Below are positions 16,229 to 23,346 of a DNA stretch of 42,574 bases, piece by piece. Position 1 is the stretch's first letter, and every line of letters begins with the position of its first letter. The notes beneath the pieces are model-generated. The model did no database searches, was not told the DNA's origin, and saw only the letters and a program-made list of their open reading frames with translations. The DNA is from a virus. Location: IMG/VR virus record IMGVR_UViG_3300017755_000013, positions 1 through 42,574 of that record; one strand, given 5' to 3'. The position numbers and the translations under genes are program-made.

Positions 16229-16418
16229 GTGGTGGGAGATACTTTGGAAACAGAATCCCAAGACTGATATTGACCATGGGCCTGACCCCGATGACATTAC
16301 AGTAGATAATGCATACAAGACAAGATGGATATGGTATCACACTATTCTTGCAATAGGTATCTTCATGTCAAACGTCATTCTCATTGCAATACTTTTACTA
16401 TTGGCAATTAAATTATGA
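16221..16418 (+). CDS. Small single-span membrane protein
   Basis: The 65-residue product has a Trp-rich N-terminus (MTKWWEILWKQ), an acidic middle and one C-terminal transmembrane helix (about 42-65). The layout matches the 53-residue protein at 17170: Trp-rich start, acidic linker, C-terminal helix. It overlaps the spanin gene by 8 nt and the next gene by 4 nt. Proximity to the spanins makes a holin or lysis-timing role conceivable. Confidence 0.65.
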   Translation: MTKWWEILWKQNPKTDIDHGPDPDDITVDNAYKTRWIWYHTILAIGIFMSNVILIAILLLLAIKL

Positions 16419-17167
16419 AACCAGCGACATACAAGCAGTCTTTTTATCAGCCTGCACAACATAGAATATTACAATTATTCCCAACACCATTTCTAAGAGG
16501 TCACATAGGATTTCCGCCTGACCAAATTATCAGAGATATAGATAGACTCATTGATATGGTTGCAGACAAAGATAACAAAGACAAACTCTGTAACTACACA
16601 TCTTATTTTGATAATGATATAAGAGAAATGACACATAAGTTACCATGGTTTAATGACTTTGCTAACATCATGAAAGATACCTATATTGAATTCATACGTA
16701 CACAATTCAACACAGAGGTTAGACATCTATCTAGAAAGGATATACATCTGTTTGCATGGATTAATAGATATGATGCAGAACATGACCATCAAGTCCACAA
16801 TCATGTTGACTCACATATCAGTGGAACCTACTATGTAAACAATTCGGATAGACCAATCAAGTTTTGGAATCCAAACATGGCAGCTCAATATGCACATAAT
16901 GGTACTGAAGATATGATTAAGTTTGATGATTTACCTAATATGGGATTCACAGGTTGTCAAGGGTTTCAATCAGAAATGATGTTTGAACCATCGGCTGGTG
17001 ATTTCTTACTTTGGCCGTCTTATTTGATGCACTCGGTTCCGCCCACTGGAAATAGCGAACAGGAAGAACTCAGATATTCCGTGTCATTTAACTTAAAACA
17101 TAGACAAGAACTTAATGACAATGAAACAGGGGATGCACTATATTATAGTGATGTATTTGGTGAATAA
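16415..17167 (+). CDS. 2OG-Fe(II) oxygenase-like protein (2OG-FeII_Oxy_5 type)
   Basis: The pattern VHNHVDSHISGTYYV (H128, H130), then GDFLLWPSYLMHSV (H206) and R220 in EELRYSVSFN, matches the phage-rich oxygenase family in which a His pair replaces the classic HxD spacing. The protein has 250 residues and begins with a QLFPTPFLRG segment typical of this family's N-terminus. It starts by ATGA overlap with the small membrane protein. The substrate is unknown; two similar copies are at 19036 and 21778. Confidence 0.82.
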   Translation: MKPATYKQSFYQPAQHRILQLFPTPFLRGHIGFPPDQIIRDIDRLIDMVADKDNKDKLCNYTSYFDNDIREMTHKLPWFNDFANIMKDTYIEFIRTQFNTEVRHLSRKDIHLFAWINRYDAEHDHQVHNHVDSHISGTYYVNNSDRPIKFWNPNMAAQYAHNGTEDMIKFDDLPNMGFTGCQGFQSEMMFEPSAGDFLLWPSYLMHSVPPTGNSEQEELRYSVSFNLKHRQELNDNETGDALYYSDVFGE

Positions 17168-17169
17168 AT

Positions 17170-17331
17170 ATGTGGGAGATATGGAAACATGCTCTTGGAG
17201 CATTTGACGAAGAGGATGGATACAACCCTCAAAACGAGAACAAGATTGCGATAATCAGAACAATCATAGTAGGAATTAACATCCTATGTGGTCTTCTAAT
17301 TATGGTAAACATTATAATGGATTGGTTATGA
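17170..17331 (+). CDS. Short single-span membrane protein
   Basis: This 53-residue frame starts at ATG 17170 and ends by ATGA overlap with the next gene. It begins MWEIWKHALGAFDEEDG and has one hydrophobic helix (about 30-53) at the C-terminus. The layout repeats that of the gene at 16221, suggesting two diverged copies flanking an oxygenase gene. There is no convincing Shine-Dalgarno, so the start is less certain than the frame. Confidence 0.55.
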   Translation: MWEIWKHALGAFDEEDGYNPQNENKIAIIRTIIVGINILCGLLIMVNIIMDWL

Positions 17332-18029
17332 AAAAGACATACGCACTAGATGAACTTTATGCAATAAACCCTAAGCTTGAACACACATATGAGAATGGTG
17401 TTATTACTATACACGATTTCTTTGAAAACCCCGAAGACCTATACGAACACATATCTAGTAGACAATATCCTATGTGGAAATATTCTACAGAGAGAGATTC
17501 ACCTAATGGTACTGTATACAATGACTGCCGTATTACAGACAAGATAGGACATCCTACTAGAATAGGTATCAATGAGAACGAGAGAATACTGGACATCTGT
17601 AGACGATATTGGTGGAAAGGTGATTATGACTATCAACAGATTCATGAGTTCAATTGTTTCCAAACCATAACAGAGTTTGACCCAAAGATGCAACACTATC
17701 CACACATTGATAGTGCATTCATTACACCCGACGATAAATCTACACTGAATATGTTAGTCTATATGGACAAAGAAGAGTCTGGCGGGACTGCAGTATATAA
17801 AGGTGAATGGATTACTAACATGGAACATATGGGTGTTCTCTATGAAGTAGAGAAAGACTTCGAGATAGACTATATAATACCAGCCAAATTCAATACATGT
17901 GTTATCTTTACAGGTAACAAACTACATGGTGCATGGATAGATGACTACAAGAAATATTGTGAGGACTCATGGAGATACTCATATGTAAGATTCTTCCATC
18001 CTAATAACGATAGACGTAACAATGCCTAA
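17328..18029 (+). CDS. 2OG-Fe(II) oxygenase-like protein (DUF6445-like)
   Basis: HYPHIDSAF (H126-x-D128), then NMLVYMDKEESGGTAVY, a distal H200 in GNKLHGAW and R216 in SWRYSYVRFF match a 2-oxoglutarate oxygenase-like fold of the DUF6445 type. I chose ATG 17328 because it overlaps the upstream stop codon (ATGA). An ATG at 17286 in frame lies inside the small membrane-protein gene. It overlaps the next gene by 8 nt. The substrate is unknown. Confidence 0.78.
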   Translation: MKKTYALDELYAINPKLEHTYENGVITIHDFFENPEDLYEHISSRQYPMWKYSTERDSPNGTVYNDCRITDKIGHPTRIGINENERILDICRRYWWKGDYDYQQIHEFNCFQTITEFDPKMQHYPHIDSAFITPDDKSTLNMLVYMDKEESGGTAVYKGEWITNMEHMGVLYEVEKDFEIDYIIPAKFNTCVIFTGNKLHGAWIDDYKKYCEDSWRYSYVRFFHPNNDRRNNA

Positions 18030-18660
18030 AAGAAAGATAGTAGTACAATCTCAACAAGAAAAGGATGCAGTCGAAGAAACTGAATCTAGTTCTAATATCT
18101 TAATGATTGCAGATAGTGTATTGACGATAGACACATGTGATGTTATAATAGAACAGTTGTCTTTATTACCAGTAGAGAATGTACAACAAGAAGAGAACGG
18201 ACAGATATGTCCCGATGATTTATCTGCATTGGATAGGTCTTGGAGATATACACATCCACAGACTGGTCATGATGTTGCAGTTTTAGAACAGGGAACATCA
18301 CAGTTTGAAATAGTGATGCAGTTAGTAGAACCTTATATGCCAAAGAACAGAGATTTTGGTGAGGTTACATATGCAACTATAATGCAGTATCCAAAGGATA
18401 CTATGTTTAATTGGCATAAAGACTCAGCTGATATGCAAGACACAGGAACTTGTATCTTCATGTTGAATGAAGAATACGAAGGGGGTAGGTTGAATGTTGA
18501 AGGACATACAATACTACCAAGAAGAGGCACTATGGTAGCATTTAACAACTCAACGGAGAGATGGCATAGTGTAGAACCCATATTTGCAGGCGAGAGATAC
18601 GTTTTTGCAATATGGTTTAAAAGGGCAGAGGAAGACCAAACCCATGACAACGAAACTTAA
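18022..18660 (+). CDS. Prolyl-4-hydroxylase-like 2OG-Fe(II) oxygenase
   Basis: This is the clearest oxygenase of the set: NWHKDSADM (H132-x-D134), EGGRLNVEG, PRRGTMVAFNN, distal H182 (WHSVEP) and R192 for 2-oxoglutarate, all in normal P4H order. The first 25 residues are charged and probably disordered. It overlaps the previous gene by 8 nt and the following short zinc-finger gene by 17 nt, within a compact run of oxygenases. The substrate is unknown. Confidence 0.88.
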   Translation: MPKRKIVVQSQQEKDAVEETESSSNILMIADSVLTIDTCDVIIEQLSLLPVENVQQEENGQICPDDLSALDRSWRYTHPQTGHDVAVLEQGTSQFEIVMQLVEPYMPKNRDFGEVTYATIMQYPKDTMFNWHKDSADMQDTGTCIFMLNEEYEGGRLNVEGHTILPRRGTMVAFNNSTERWHSVEPIFAGERYVFAIWFKRAEEDQTHDNET

Positions 18661-18820
18661 ATGCAGTGAATGTGATAAAGAATTAGAAATGGAAAAAATC
18701 AAATACCACACAAATCCTAAACAGTCACCAGTGCATGTCTTTTGTGATGCATATTGTAGTCACGACTGGCATGTTAGAAATAAACCCCGAACCAAGGAGA
18801 GAAATGCCGATAAAATTTAA
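18644..18820 (+). CDS. Short zinc-finger protein
   Basis: The 58-residue product has CSEC near the N-terminus and FCDAYCSHDWH later, a treble-clef-like set of four Cys with extra His. I chose ATG 18644 because AGAGGAAG lies just upstream. It overlaps the oxygenase gene at its 5' end and the next gene at its 3' end. The basic tail NKPRTKERN could bind nucleic acid. The function is unknown. Confidence 0.68.
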   Translation: MTTKLKCSECDKELEMEKIKYHTNPKQSPVHVFCDAYCSHDWHVRNKPRTKERNADKI

Positions 18821-19043
18821 ACCAACCCAAAAAACTGTTGCACGTGGAACAAAAGTAGTAACCACAACTCATTACTATATCAAGTCAACACCATTACAAG
18901 AACTGATTGATGAGTACAACAAAATTAAAAGTACCAAGGGTAAAGGGAAATTAAGGCAAAAAATATCTAATGAGTTTGCACGAAGAAAAAAGAAAGGATT
19001 GCCATATGCAATCTTTAGAGAACCAGTAAGTGAAAATGGTTGA
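18804..19043 (+). CDS. Small basic hypothetical protein
   Basis: The 79-residue basic product starts at ATG 18804 with AAGGAGAGAA directly upstream; earlier in-frame codons lack such a site. A LQELIDEYNKIKSTKGKGKL segment is helical and lysine-rich. Proteins of this look occur in marine T4-like phages without known function. It overlaps both neighbours by a few bases. Confidence 0.65.
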   Translation: MPIKFKPTQKTVARGTKVVTTTHYYIKSTPLQELIDEYNKIKSTKGKGKLRQKISNEFARRKKKGLPYAIFREPVSENG

Positions 19044-19650
19044 TGGTAATCTAATTACACCTTTTGGCCCACCAGTATGGGTTGGAAAGATGGACATGTC
19101 TGTTATTGATGAAGTCAATGAACAGATAGAATCACGCAGGTACAGTAAAGAACATAAAATAGGTTCCAACTTACTTGCTGGTAGAGTCCACTCTCAGATA
19201 TCTATTGTAGATGTGATGTCTGATACGACAAAGAACCATATTCTAGACCATGCAGTGACATGGGCCCAAGGGACTGGTATGGAAGTTGTCAATGAACAGC
19301 TGCAAATAGACAACCTTTGGGTCAATCTACAAAAAGAGTTTGAGTATAATCCTATCCATGCACATGATGGTTTGTTTAGTTTTGTATTCTACACAAAAAA
19401 CACAATTTTACGTGATACTGCAATCGATAATGAATTCGATAGTAATATCAACACAGAGTCTAAACCACTAGCTGGTCATATAGACTTACATTATGGAGAG
19501 AACAATTTTATGAATTGGACTTCCATGTCACATTACCCCGAGAAGGGAGATATACTTATCTTCCCATCGTGGTTAAATCATTCAGTCTATCCATTCCATG
19601 ACCCTAAAGGTGAAAGGATATCGGTGGCTGGTAATATACACTATAAATAG
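19036..19650 (+). CDS. 2OG-Fe(II) oxygenase-like protein (2OG-FeII_Oxy_5 type)
   Basis: NPIHAHDGLFSFVFYT (H108, H110), GDILIFPSWLNHSV (H182) and R194 in GERISVAGN follow the same family pattern as the gene at 16415. The N-terminal half is the variable region with FGPPVWVGK. The start is ATG 19036, overlapping the preceding stop; a GTG at 19030 in frame is an alternative. Its stop codon overlaps an exact late box for the next gene. The substrate is unknown. Confidence 0.8.
   Translation: MVDGNLITPFGPPVWVGKMDMSVIDEVNEQIESRRYSKEHKIGSNLLAGRVHSQISIVDVMSDTTKNHILDHAVTWAQGTGMEVVNEQLQIDNLWVNLQKEFEYNPIHAHDGLFSFVFYTKNTILRDTAIDNEFDSNINTESKPLAGHIDLHYGENNFMNWTSMSHYPEKGDILIFPSWLNHSVYPFHDPKGERISVAGNIHYK
19642..19649 (+). 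promoter_or_regulatory. T4 late promoter (exact TATAAATA)
   Basis: TATAAATA overlaps the oxygenase stop codon and lies exactly 15 nt before the ATG at 19665, which has a GAGGA site. Same geometry as at 5872. Confidence 0.75.
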
Positions 19651-19664
19651 TGAGAGGATAAATT

Positions 19665-19847
19665 ATGGGATTTTGGACAAAATTTACAGATTTCCTTGGT
19701 TTCGAAACTGTCAGAGCAAGAGACTCAAAAGGTCGTTACGTTGCAGATGATAAATCAACACCCGATGTTGATGAATCTAAGAAGAGAGTTTATAAGAGTA
19801 GAACCAAGAAGAAATCTTACAAACCCAGTATAGATAATAACGGATAA
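19665..19847 (+). CDS. Small basic hypothetical protein under late promoter
   Basis: The 60-residue product begins MGFWTKFTDFLGFETV, an amphipathic aromatic helix, and continues as a basic, probably disordered tail with KSRTKKKSYK. It has its own canonical late box and ribosome-binding site and is followed by tRNA-Ala. A membrane- or capsid-binding role is possible; no family recognised. Confidence 0.65.
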   Translation: MGFWTKFTDFLGFETVRARDSKGRYVADDKSTPDVDESKKRVYKSRTKKKSYKPSIDNNG

Positions 19848-19854
19848 GATTTTT

Positions 19855-19930
19855 GGGGCTGTAGCTCAGTTGGGAGAGCGACTGCCTTGCACGTAGTAGG
19901 TCGCAGGTTCGACCCCTGTCAGCTCCACCA
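19855..19930 (+). tRNA. tRNA-Ala (anticodon TGC)
   Basis: Acceptor GGGGCTG/CAGCTCC, a normal D-arm (AGCTCAGTTGGGAGAGC), anticodon stem ACTGC/GTAGT around CTTGCAC, T-arm GCAGG-TTCGACC-CCTGT, then ACCA. It reads GCA, the prevailing Ala codon in this window. Confidence 0.96.
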
Positions 19931-19956
19931 GTCTCTATCCACAACAGGAGAAATAT

Positions 19957-20571
19957 ATGAGAAATATATTATGTACATTATTGTTTTCAATAATGAGTTT
20001 AGGAGTTTCAGCTCAGTCATTCGACTTTACAGGTGAAATAGGTTATGATTCAGATTATGTATGGAGAGGTGTCTCACAAGGCAATCAACCAGCATTTTCT
20101 ATAGGTGGTACCGTTGTACACAATACAACTGGACTATATGCTGGAGTATGGAATTCAGACGTTGAGTTTGATGATGCAACTTCAGAGACAGACTTTTATG
20201 GTGGAATAATTCTACCAGTATCAGATACAATCAATCTCAACGTAGGGTACATTAGATACACATACGATGGTACGGTTGCATCTTTTGAAGAGTTATATGT
20301 CATTGCAGACATAGGTGACCTCTCATTATCATACTATCAAGATATTGATACAAATGATAACTATGCAGAGGTTGGTTACAACTTATGGTTCATTCCAGTA
20401 TTGGATGTGACATTGGTTGGTGGTCTATATGACAGTGAAGAAACCTTTGGTCAGTTAGATGTTAGTTATTCATTTAACGACAGCTGGTCATTGAATGGTA
20501 TTATTGGTCAAGATGTTTTTGAAGACCAAGTTGCAGATAGTTTTTCAGTAGGCATACTTTACACCTACTAA
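19957..20571 (+). CDS. Outer-membrane beta-barrel protein (TIGR02001/Gcw_chp-like)
   Basis: A signal peptide (about residues 1-19, ending VSA) precedes GEIGYDSDYVWRGVSQ, the hallmark start of the proteobacterial TIGR02001 outer-membrane family. About ten alternating beta-strands with aromatic girdles follow, and the last residues are YTY, as expected for recognition by the BAM machinery. It has 204 residues, normal for the family. A good ribosome-binding site (CAGGAGAAATAT) precedes the ATG. It was probably acquired from a Gram-negative host and would place a phage-made barrel in the outer membrane. Superinfection exclusion is one possible role. Confidence 0.8.
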   Translation: MRNILCTLLFSIMSLGVSAQSFDFTGEIGYDSDYVWRGVSQGNQPAFSIGGTVVHNTTGLYAGVWNSDVEFDDATSETDFYGGIILPVSDTINLNVGYIRYTYDGTVASFEELYVIADIGDLSLSYYQDIDTNDNYAEVGYNLWFIPVLDVTLVGGLYDSEETFGQLDVSYSFNDSWSLNGIIGQDVFEDQVADSFSVGILYTY

Positions 20572-20575
20572 TCCC

Positions 20576-20609
20576 CTAAATATAATGTGGCACATGAGTG
20601 TCACATTAT
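20576..20609 (+). promoter_or_regulatory. CTAAATA box and 12-bp hairpin
   Basis: CTAAATA (20576-20582) runs into a 12-bp hairpin: arms 20582-20593 and 20598-20609, loop ATGA, one G-T pair. No T-run follows, so it is more likely a stabilising 5' or 3' RNA structure than an intrinsic terminator. Confidence 0.55.
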
Positions 20610-20692
20610 CGTGACAAGTACGTAACAAGAGTAAGTAGGTATATCCGAAGTCACCGACGTTATCGAAAGACACACCAACATAGGAGATAAAA

Positions 20693-20803
20693 ATGCAATA
20701 TATAGCATCATTGTCTACCGAGTATCTAAGGACACAAGGCAGACGATTTCATAGGATGATGAAGAGTGGTCGTTTAAATAAAGTATGTAATACTTTTATG
20801 TAA
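20693..20803 (+). CDS. Very short basic protein
   Basis: This 36-residue frame starts at ATG 20693 with TAGGAGATAAAA directly upstream, one of the best ribosome-binding sites here. The product is basic (RTQGRRFHRMMKSGRLNK) with one Cys. It stands alone in a 343-bp gap between the outer-membrane protein and the glycosyltransferase-like gene. Such short basic phage proteins often bind host proteins, but there is no direct evidence. Confidence 0.5.
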   Translation: MQYIASLSTEYLRTQGRRFHRMMKSGRLNKVCNTFM

Positions 20804-20811
20804 ATAGCCTC

Positions 20812-20840
20812 TTGAAAGAAACCCTTTATTGTCTTATAAT
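20812..20840 (+). promoter_or_regulatory. Sigma70-like promoter (TTGAAA-17-TATAAT)
   Basis: TTGAAA (20812-20817) and a perfect TATAAT (20835-20840). ATG 20847 follows after exactly 6 nt but opens only a 7-codon frame, which could be a leader peptide before the gene at 20915. Confidence 0.6.
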
Positions 20841-20860
20841 AGGAATATGAAGGGTTTTTT
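20819..20860 (+). terminator. Hairpin with T-run, terminator-like
   Basis: AAACCCTT (20819-20826) pairs with AAGGGTTT (20850-20857), followed by Ts to 20860. The 23-nt loop contains the -10 box of the promoter at 20812. It could stop read-through from the upstream short gene. Confidence 0.4.
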
Positions 20861-20866
20861 ATATCC

Positions 20867-20873
20867 CTAAATA
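20867..20873 (+). promoter_or_regulatory. Putative late promoter (CTAAATA)
   Basis: CTAAATA lies 41 nt before the ATG at 20915, giving a possible second, late promoter for that gene after the sigma70-like one. Confidence 0.4.
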
Positions 20874-20914
20874 AATTAAACAAAACATTATTATTATATT
20901 ATTAGGAGTTATAA

Positions 20915-21790
20915 ATGTTTGAAGTGATTACGATTAAGACCGATGGTCTAGGTGTTACATCTGAGGATGTTAACAGATTAAAGCTGTCATTAGATAGACA
21001 AAGAAGTCTAAACAATGATGGAATGTCCATTGCAAGATTATCTTGTTATACCGATGACCCTACAGGTCTCGATGAAGGAATCAGAGTTATCCCACTACTA
21101 AAAGACGAGAGAATCATTCATCCCGAATGGTATCAAATTCTTTTATGGGATGGTGATATGAAAGGACTCAGAGAAGAGTCTAAATGTACCTATGTAAATG
21201 CAAGAGTTGTTGCACGTAACATGTGTACCTCTATCATATACGAAGGACTACCTAATAAAGGTACAACCACAGAATGTAATTTCGAATTCACAGATGAAGA
21301 AACTGCATCAATCGAAGCGAATGAAACATCATTCTTATATCAAGAAAGAAACTGGATGGAAGAAGGAGATACTCAATATTTCCCACACTTCTGTGGATTC
21401 GTACAAGGTGACGCAATGTATCTTGTAAACGACTTCCTTGCAGACCCAGCTGGTGTTCAAGAGAAATACGGTACCAACGTACAGCAATATATCGAAGATA
21501 AGATTGCAGAACATAAAGGTATGGTACTTAACACTATGCATGGTATGATAGGACAATATCATATCGGTGATGAGTTTGCAAACCTTGAACTCAATAGACT
21601 GTATGAAGAGAAATGCAGACCATCATTTGACAATGACGGAGAGTGGAGAGGATTAGGTGGTGACCAACAAGCTAAGTTCATTCACTTTGACCATGAGTAT
21701 AGAACTATTACTCAACAATGTTCATTCGTACACCTAAAAGGAGATGCAGACCCGAAATCGGATAGGTATCTCGAACTATGGGTTCTATAA
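20915..21790 (+). CDS. Glycosyltransferase-like protein
   Basis: The N-terminal part reads VITIKTDGLG..., DVNRLKLSLDR..., ARLSCYTDDPTGLDEGIRVIPL. This is the order seen in a group of predicted glycosyltransferases whose hallmark is a C(L/F)TDDP-GL turn after the first Rossmann strands. The rest is acidic, with Trp-rich and His-rich segments and no clear DxD. The start has a perfect TTAGGAGTTATAA site. It overlaps the next gene by 13 nt. The N-terminal resemblance is moderate; the acceptor is unknown. Confidence 0.5.
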   Translation: MFEVITIKTDGLGVTSEDVNRLKLSLDRQRSLNNDGMSIARLSCYTDDPTGLDEGIRVIPLLKDERIIHPEWYQILLWDGDMKGLREESKCTYVNARVVARNMCTSIIYEGLPNKGTTTECNFEFTDEETASIEANETSFLYQERNWMEEGDTQYFPHFCGFVQGDAMYLVNDFLADPAGVQEKYGTNVQQYIEDKIAEHKGMVLNTMHGMIGQYHIGDEFANLELNRLYEEKCRPSFDNDGEWRGLGGDQQAKFIHFDHEYRTITQQCSFVHLKGDADPKSDRYLELWVL

Positions 21791-22485
21791 GACAATCAGA
21801 AGATTATCACGTAGTAATCCCTAAGTTCTATACAGACGAGGAATGTGACCACGTCTGTGACCTTATACTAAAAAATCACGAGTCCTTAATATCAGAATAT
21901 GGTATTAAGGATTCTTCACATGTAGAATACAATCTATACGAAGGACTCACTTCACTGCATTCATCCTATAACTGGATACCCTTCATAGAAGATGAGTTAG
22001 GTATCAACCTACTCGAACGTCTCATGCATGAGATAGACACCAAAGACACCCAAGATATATTCATCAAATCATGGTGCAATCTATGGACAACTGGAAAGGG
22101 TATACAACCACATAGACATGCAGCCCTAGAATACGAGACAATTGGTAAGAATGAATATGCAACGATTAGGGAACACACACCTTACGAGGACATGGCTAGG
22201 AATCACATGATTAGCGGTAATATATTCCTTAGTCATAACGACCACAGAGAATACGGTACATGGTATCAACATAAGGGTTGGATAGAGAATATCCGAGGAG
22301 ACTTACATTTATTCAGTCCACTTATCGTGCATTCCGTAGACTCTAACACGAGACAAGAGCCTAGAATGAGTCAGGCATTCGACATCCATATAGACGGACA
22401 CGTCTGTGGCATTCACCTAGACCCTATATCAATATACAATAGTGGAGACGGTAGAGACAACTTCGTACACGTAGAGATTAGTTAG
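21778..22485 (+). CDS. 2OG-Fe(II) oxygenase-like protein (2OG-FeII_Oxy_5 type)
   Basis: QPHRHAALEY (H112, H114), MISGNIFLSHND, GDLHLFSPLIVHSV (H185) and R192/R196 give the family pattern seen at 16415 and 19036. The N-terminus contains VVIPKFYTDEECDHVCDLI, a typical cap segment. The gene overlaps the glycosyltransferase-like gene and converges on the minus-strand gene with an 8-bp tail overlap. The substrate is unknown. Confidence 0.75.
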   Translation: MGSIRQSEDYHVVIPKFYTDEECDHVCDLILKNHESLISEYGIKDSSHVEYNLYEGLTSLHSSYNWIPFIEDELGINLLERLMHEIDTKDTQDIFIKSWCNLWTTGKGIQPHRHAALEYETIGKNEYATIREHTPYEDMARNHMISGNIFLSHNDHREYGTWYQHKGWIENIRGDLHLFSPLIVHSVDSNTRQEPRMSQAFDIHIDGHVCGIHLDPISIYNSGDGRDNFVHVEIS

Positions 22486-23080
22486 ACTTCTCCATCCAAC
22501 CAACCGTACCACATACATTCACATTCATAATCCAACGATTGACATCCATATTATTCTGATATGAATGCACAGACCTATCAGAGGGTCTAAACATATATGC
22601 ATCATTGACCGCCCATTCATGACACCATACACGAGACCGAGACGCTCCATGAAACATCGTAGGATTACCCATATCACTCATAGGAACAAGTATAGTTAAC
22701 AGCTTCTTACTACCCTTATCAGTATGCATGGGATACAACTTAGAGTTAGGGGGAGAACCACGTAGAGATTCATCCGTATATGTGGGTGGGTTATCATGAT
22801 AGAACCTCTTATCAACACCTTCTATATGAGTGAGTTCACATACTTCATCCCAGTTATCAAGAAACCATTGAGTCTTTTCTCCAATAAACTTTGAGGGAGT
22901 GTGATTAGGTCTAGGTAGGTTTACTCTACAGGATGGATACACCTCGGGAGATATGGGTGTAGTAGGTATTCTAGACTGCAGAAAGTCCAATTCAGAGGGG
23001 GTGTAGTAGTTAGGTATACGGAATATGTGTCCATAATCATCTACATCGGGGGTGATTGAATATAATTCAAAGGGTATCAT
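22478..23080 (-). CDS. Minus-strand 2OG-Fe(II) oxygenase-like protein
   Basis: This is the only convincing minus-strand gene. The 200-residue product has LYPMHTDKGS (H119-x-D121), a TILVPMSD strand, distal H172 (RSVHSYQN) and R182 (NRWIMNVNV), the normal order for 2-oxoglutarate oxygenases. A reverse TATAAATA lies at 23136-23143, about 55 nt before its ATG. A second box is at 23206-23212, so it has its own late promoters. Its 3' end overlaps the plus-strand oxygenase gene. Confidence 0.78.
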   Translation of the reverse strand: MIPFELYSITPDVDDYGHIFRIPNYYTPSELDFLQSRIPTTPISPEVYPSCRVNLPRPNHTPSKFIGEKTQWFLDNWDEVCELTHIEGVDKRFYHDNPPTYTDESLRGSPPNSKLYPMHTDKGSKKLLTILVPMSDMGNPTMFHGASRSRVWCHEWAVNDAYMFRPSDRSVHSYQNNMDVNRWIMNVNVCGTVGWMEKSN

Positions 23081-23135
23081 GGTGGACTCTAATATATTGT
23101 GTGTAGTAGTGTGTCAAAGTGTGTAATAATAATGG

Positions 23136-23143
23136 TATTTATA
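23136..23143 (-). promoter_or_regulatory. T4 late promoter on the minus strand (exact TATAAATA)
   Basis: The plus strand reads TATTTATA. It faces the minus-strand oxygenase gene, giving a leader of roughly 50 nt. Confidence 0.65.
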
Positions 23144-23205
23144 CGGAGTGGTGGGAAGTGGAATAAAGTGGGGTTACGTGCTGTTGTTCGGAGAGGTTAA
23201 TCACA

Positions 23206-23212
23206 TATTTAG
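23206..23212 (-). promoter_or_regulatory. Second minus-strand late box (CTAAATA)
   Basis: TATTTAG on the plus strand is CTAAATA on the minus strand, 126 nt before the oxygenase start. It may be a distal late promoter. Confidence 0.35.
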
Positions 23213-23308
23213 TTTGGAGTCAATGGCCCTCAGAGGGGTGCAGTGGTACTCTAAGTATATCACAGAAAGCCCGTAGTGTCAAGGCACGCAGACCTTCGGC
23301 GAGAGGCC

Positions 23309-23338
23309 TTGACAGTGGTATGGCTTTAGTGGTATACT
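23309..23338 (+). promoter_or_regulatory. Sigma70-like promoter (TTGACA-18-TATACT)
   Basis: A perfect TTGACA (23309-23314), preceded by GCC, and TATACT (23333-23338). The ATG of a short frame follows 8 nt later at 23347. Confidence 0.75.
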
Positions 23339-23346
23339 AGCTGTAT

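Noticed and set aside
17163-17170. AATAAATA as a late promoter for the 53-residue gene
   Set aside because: The box overlaps that gene's ATG, so transcription from it would start inside the gene.
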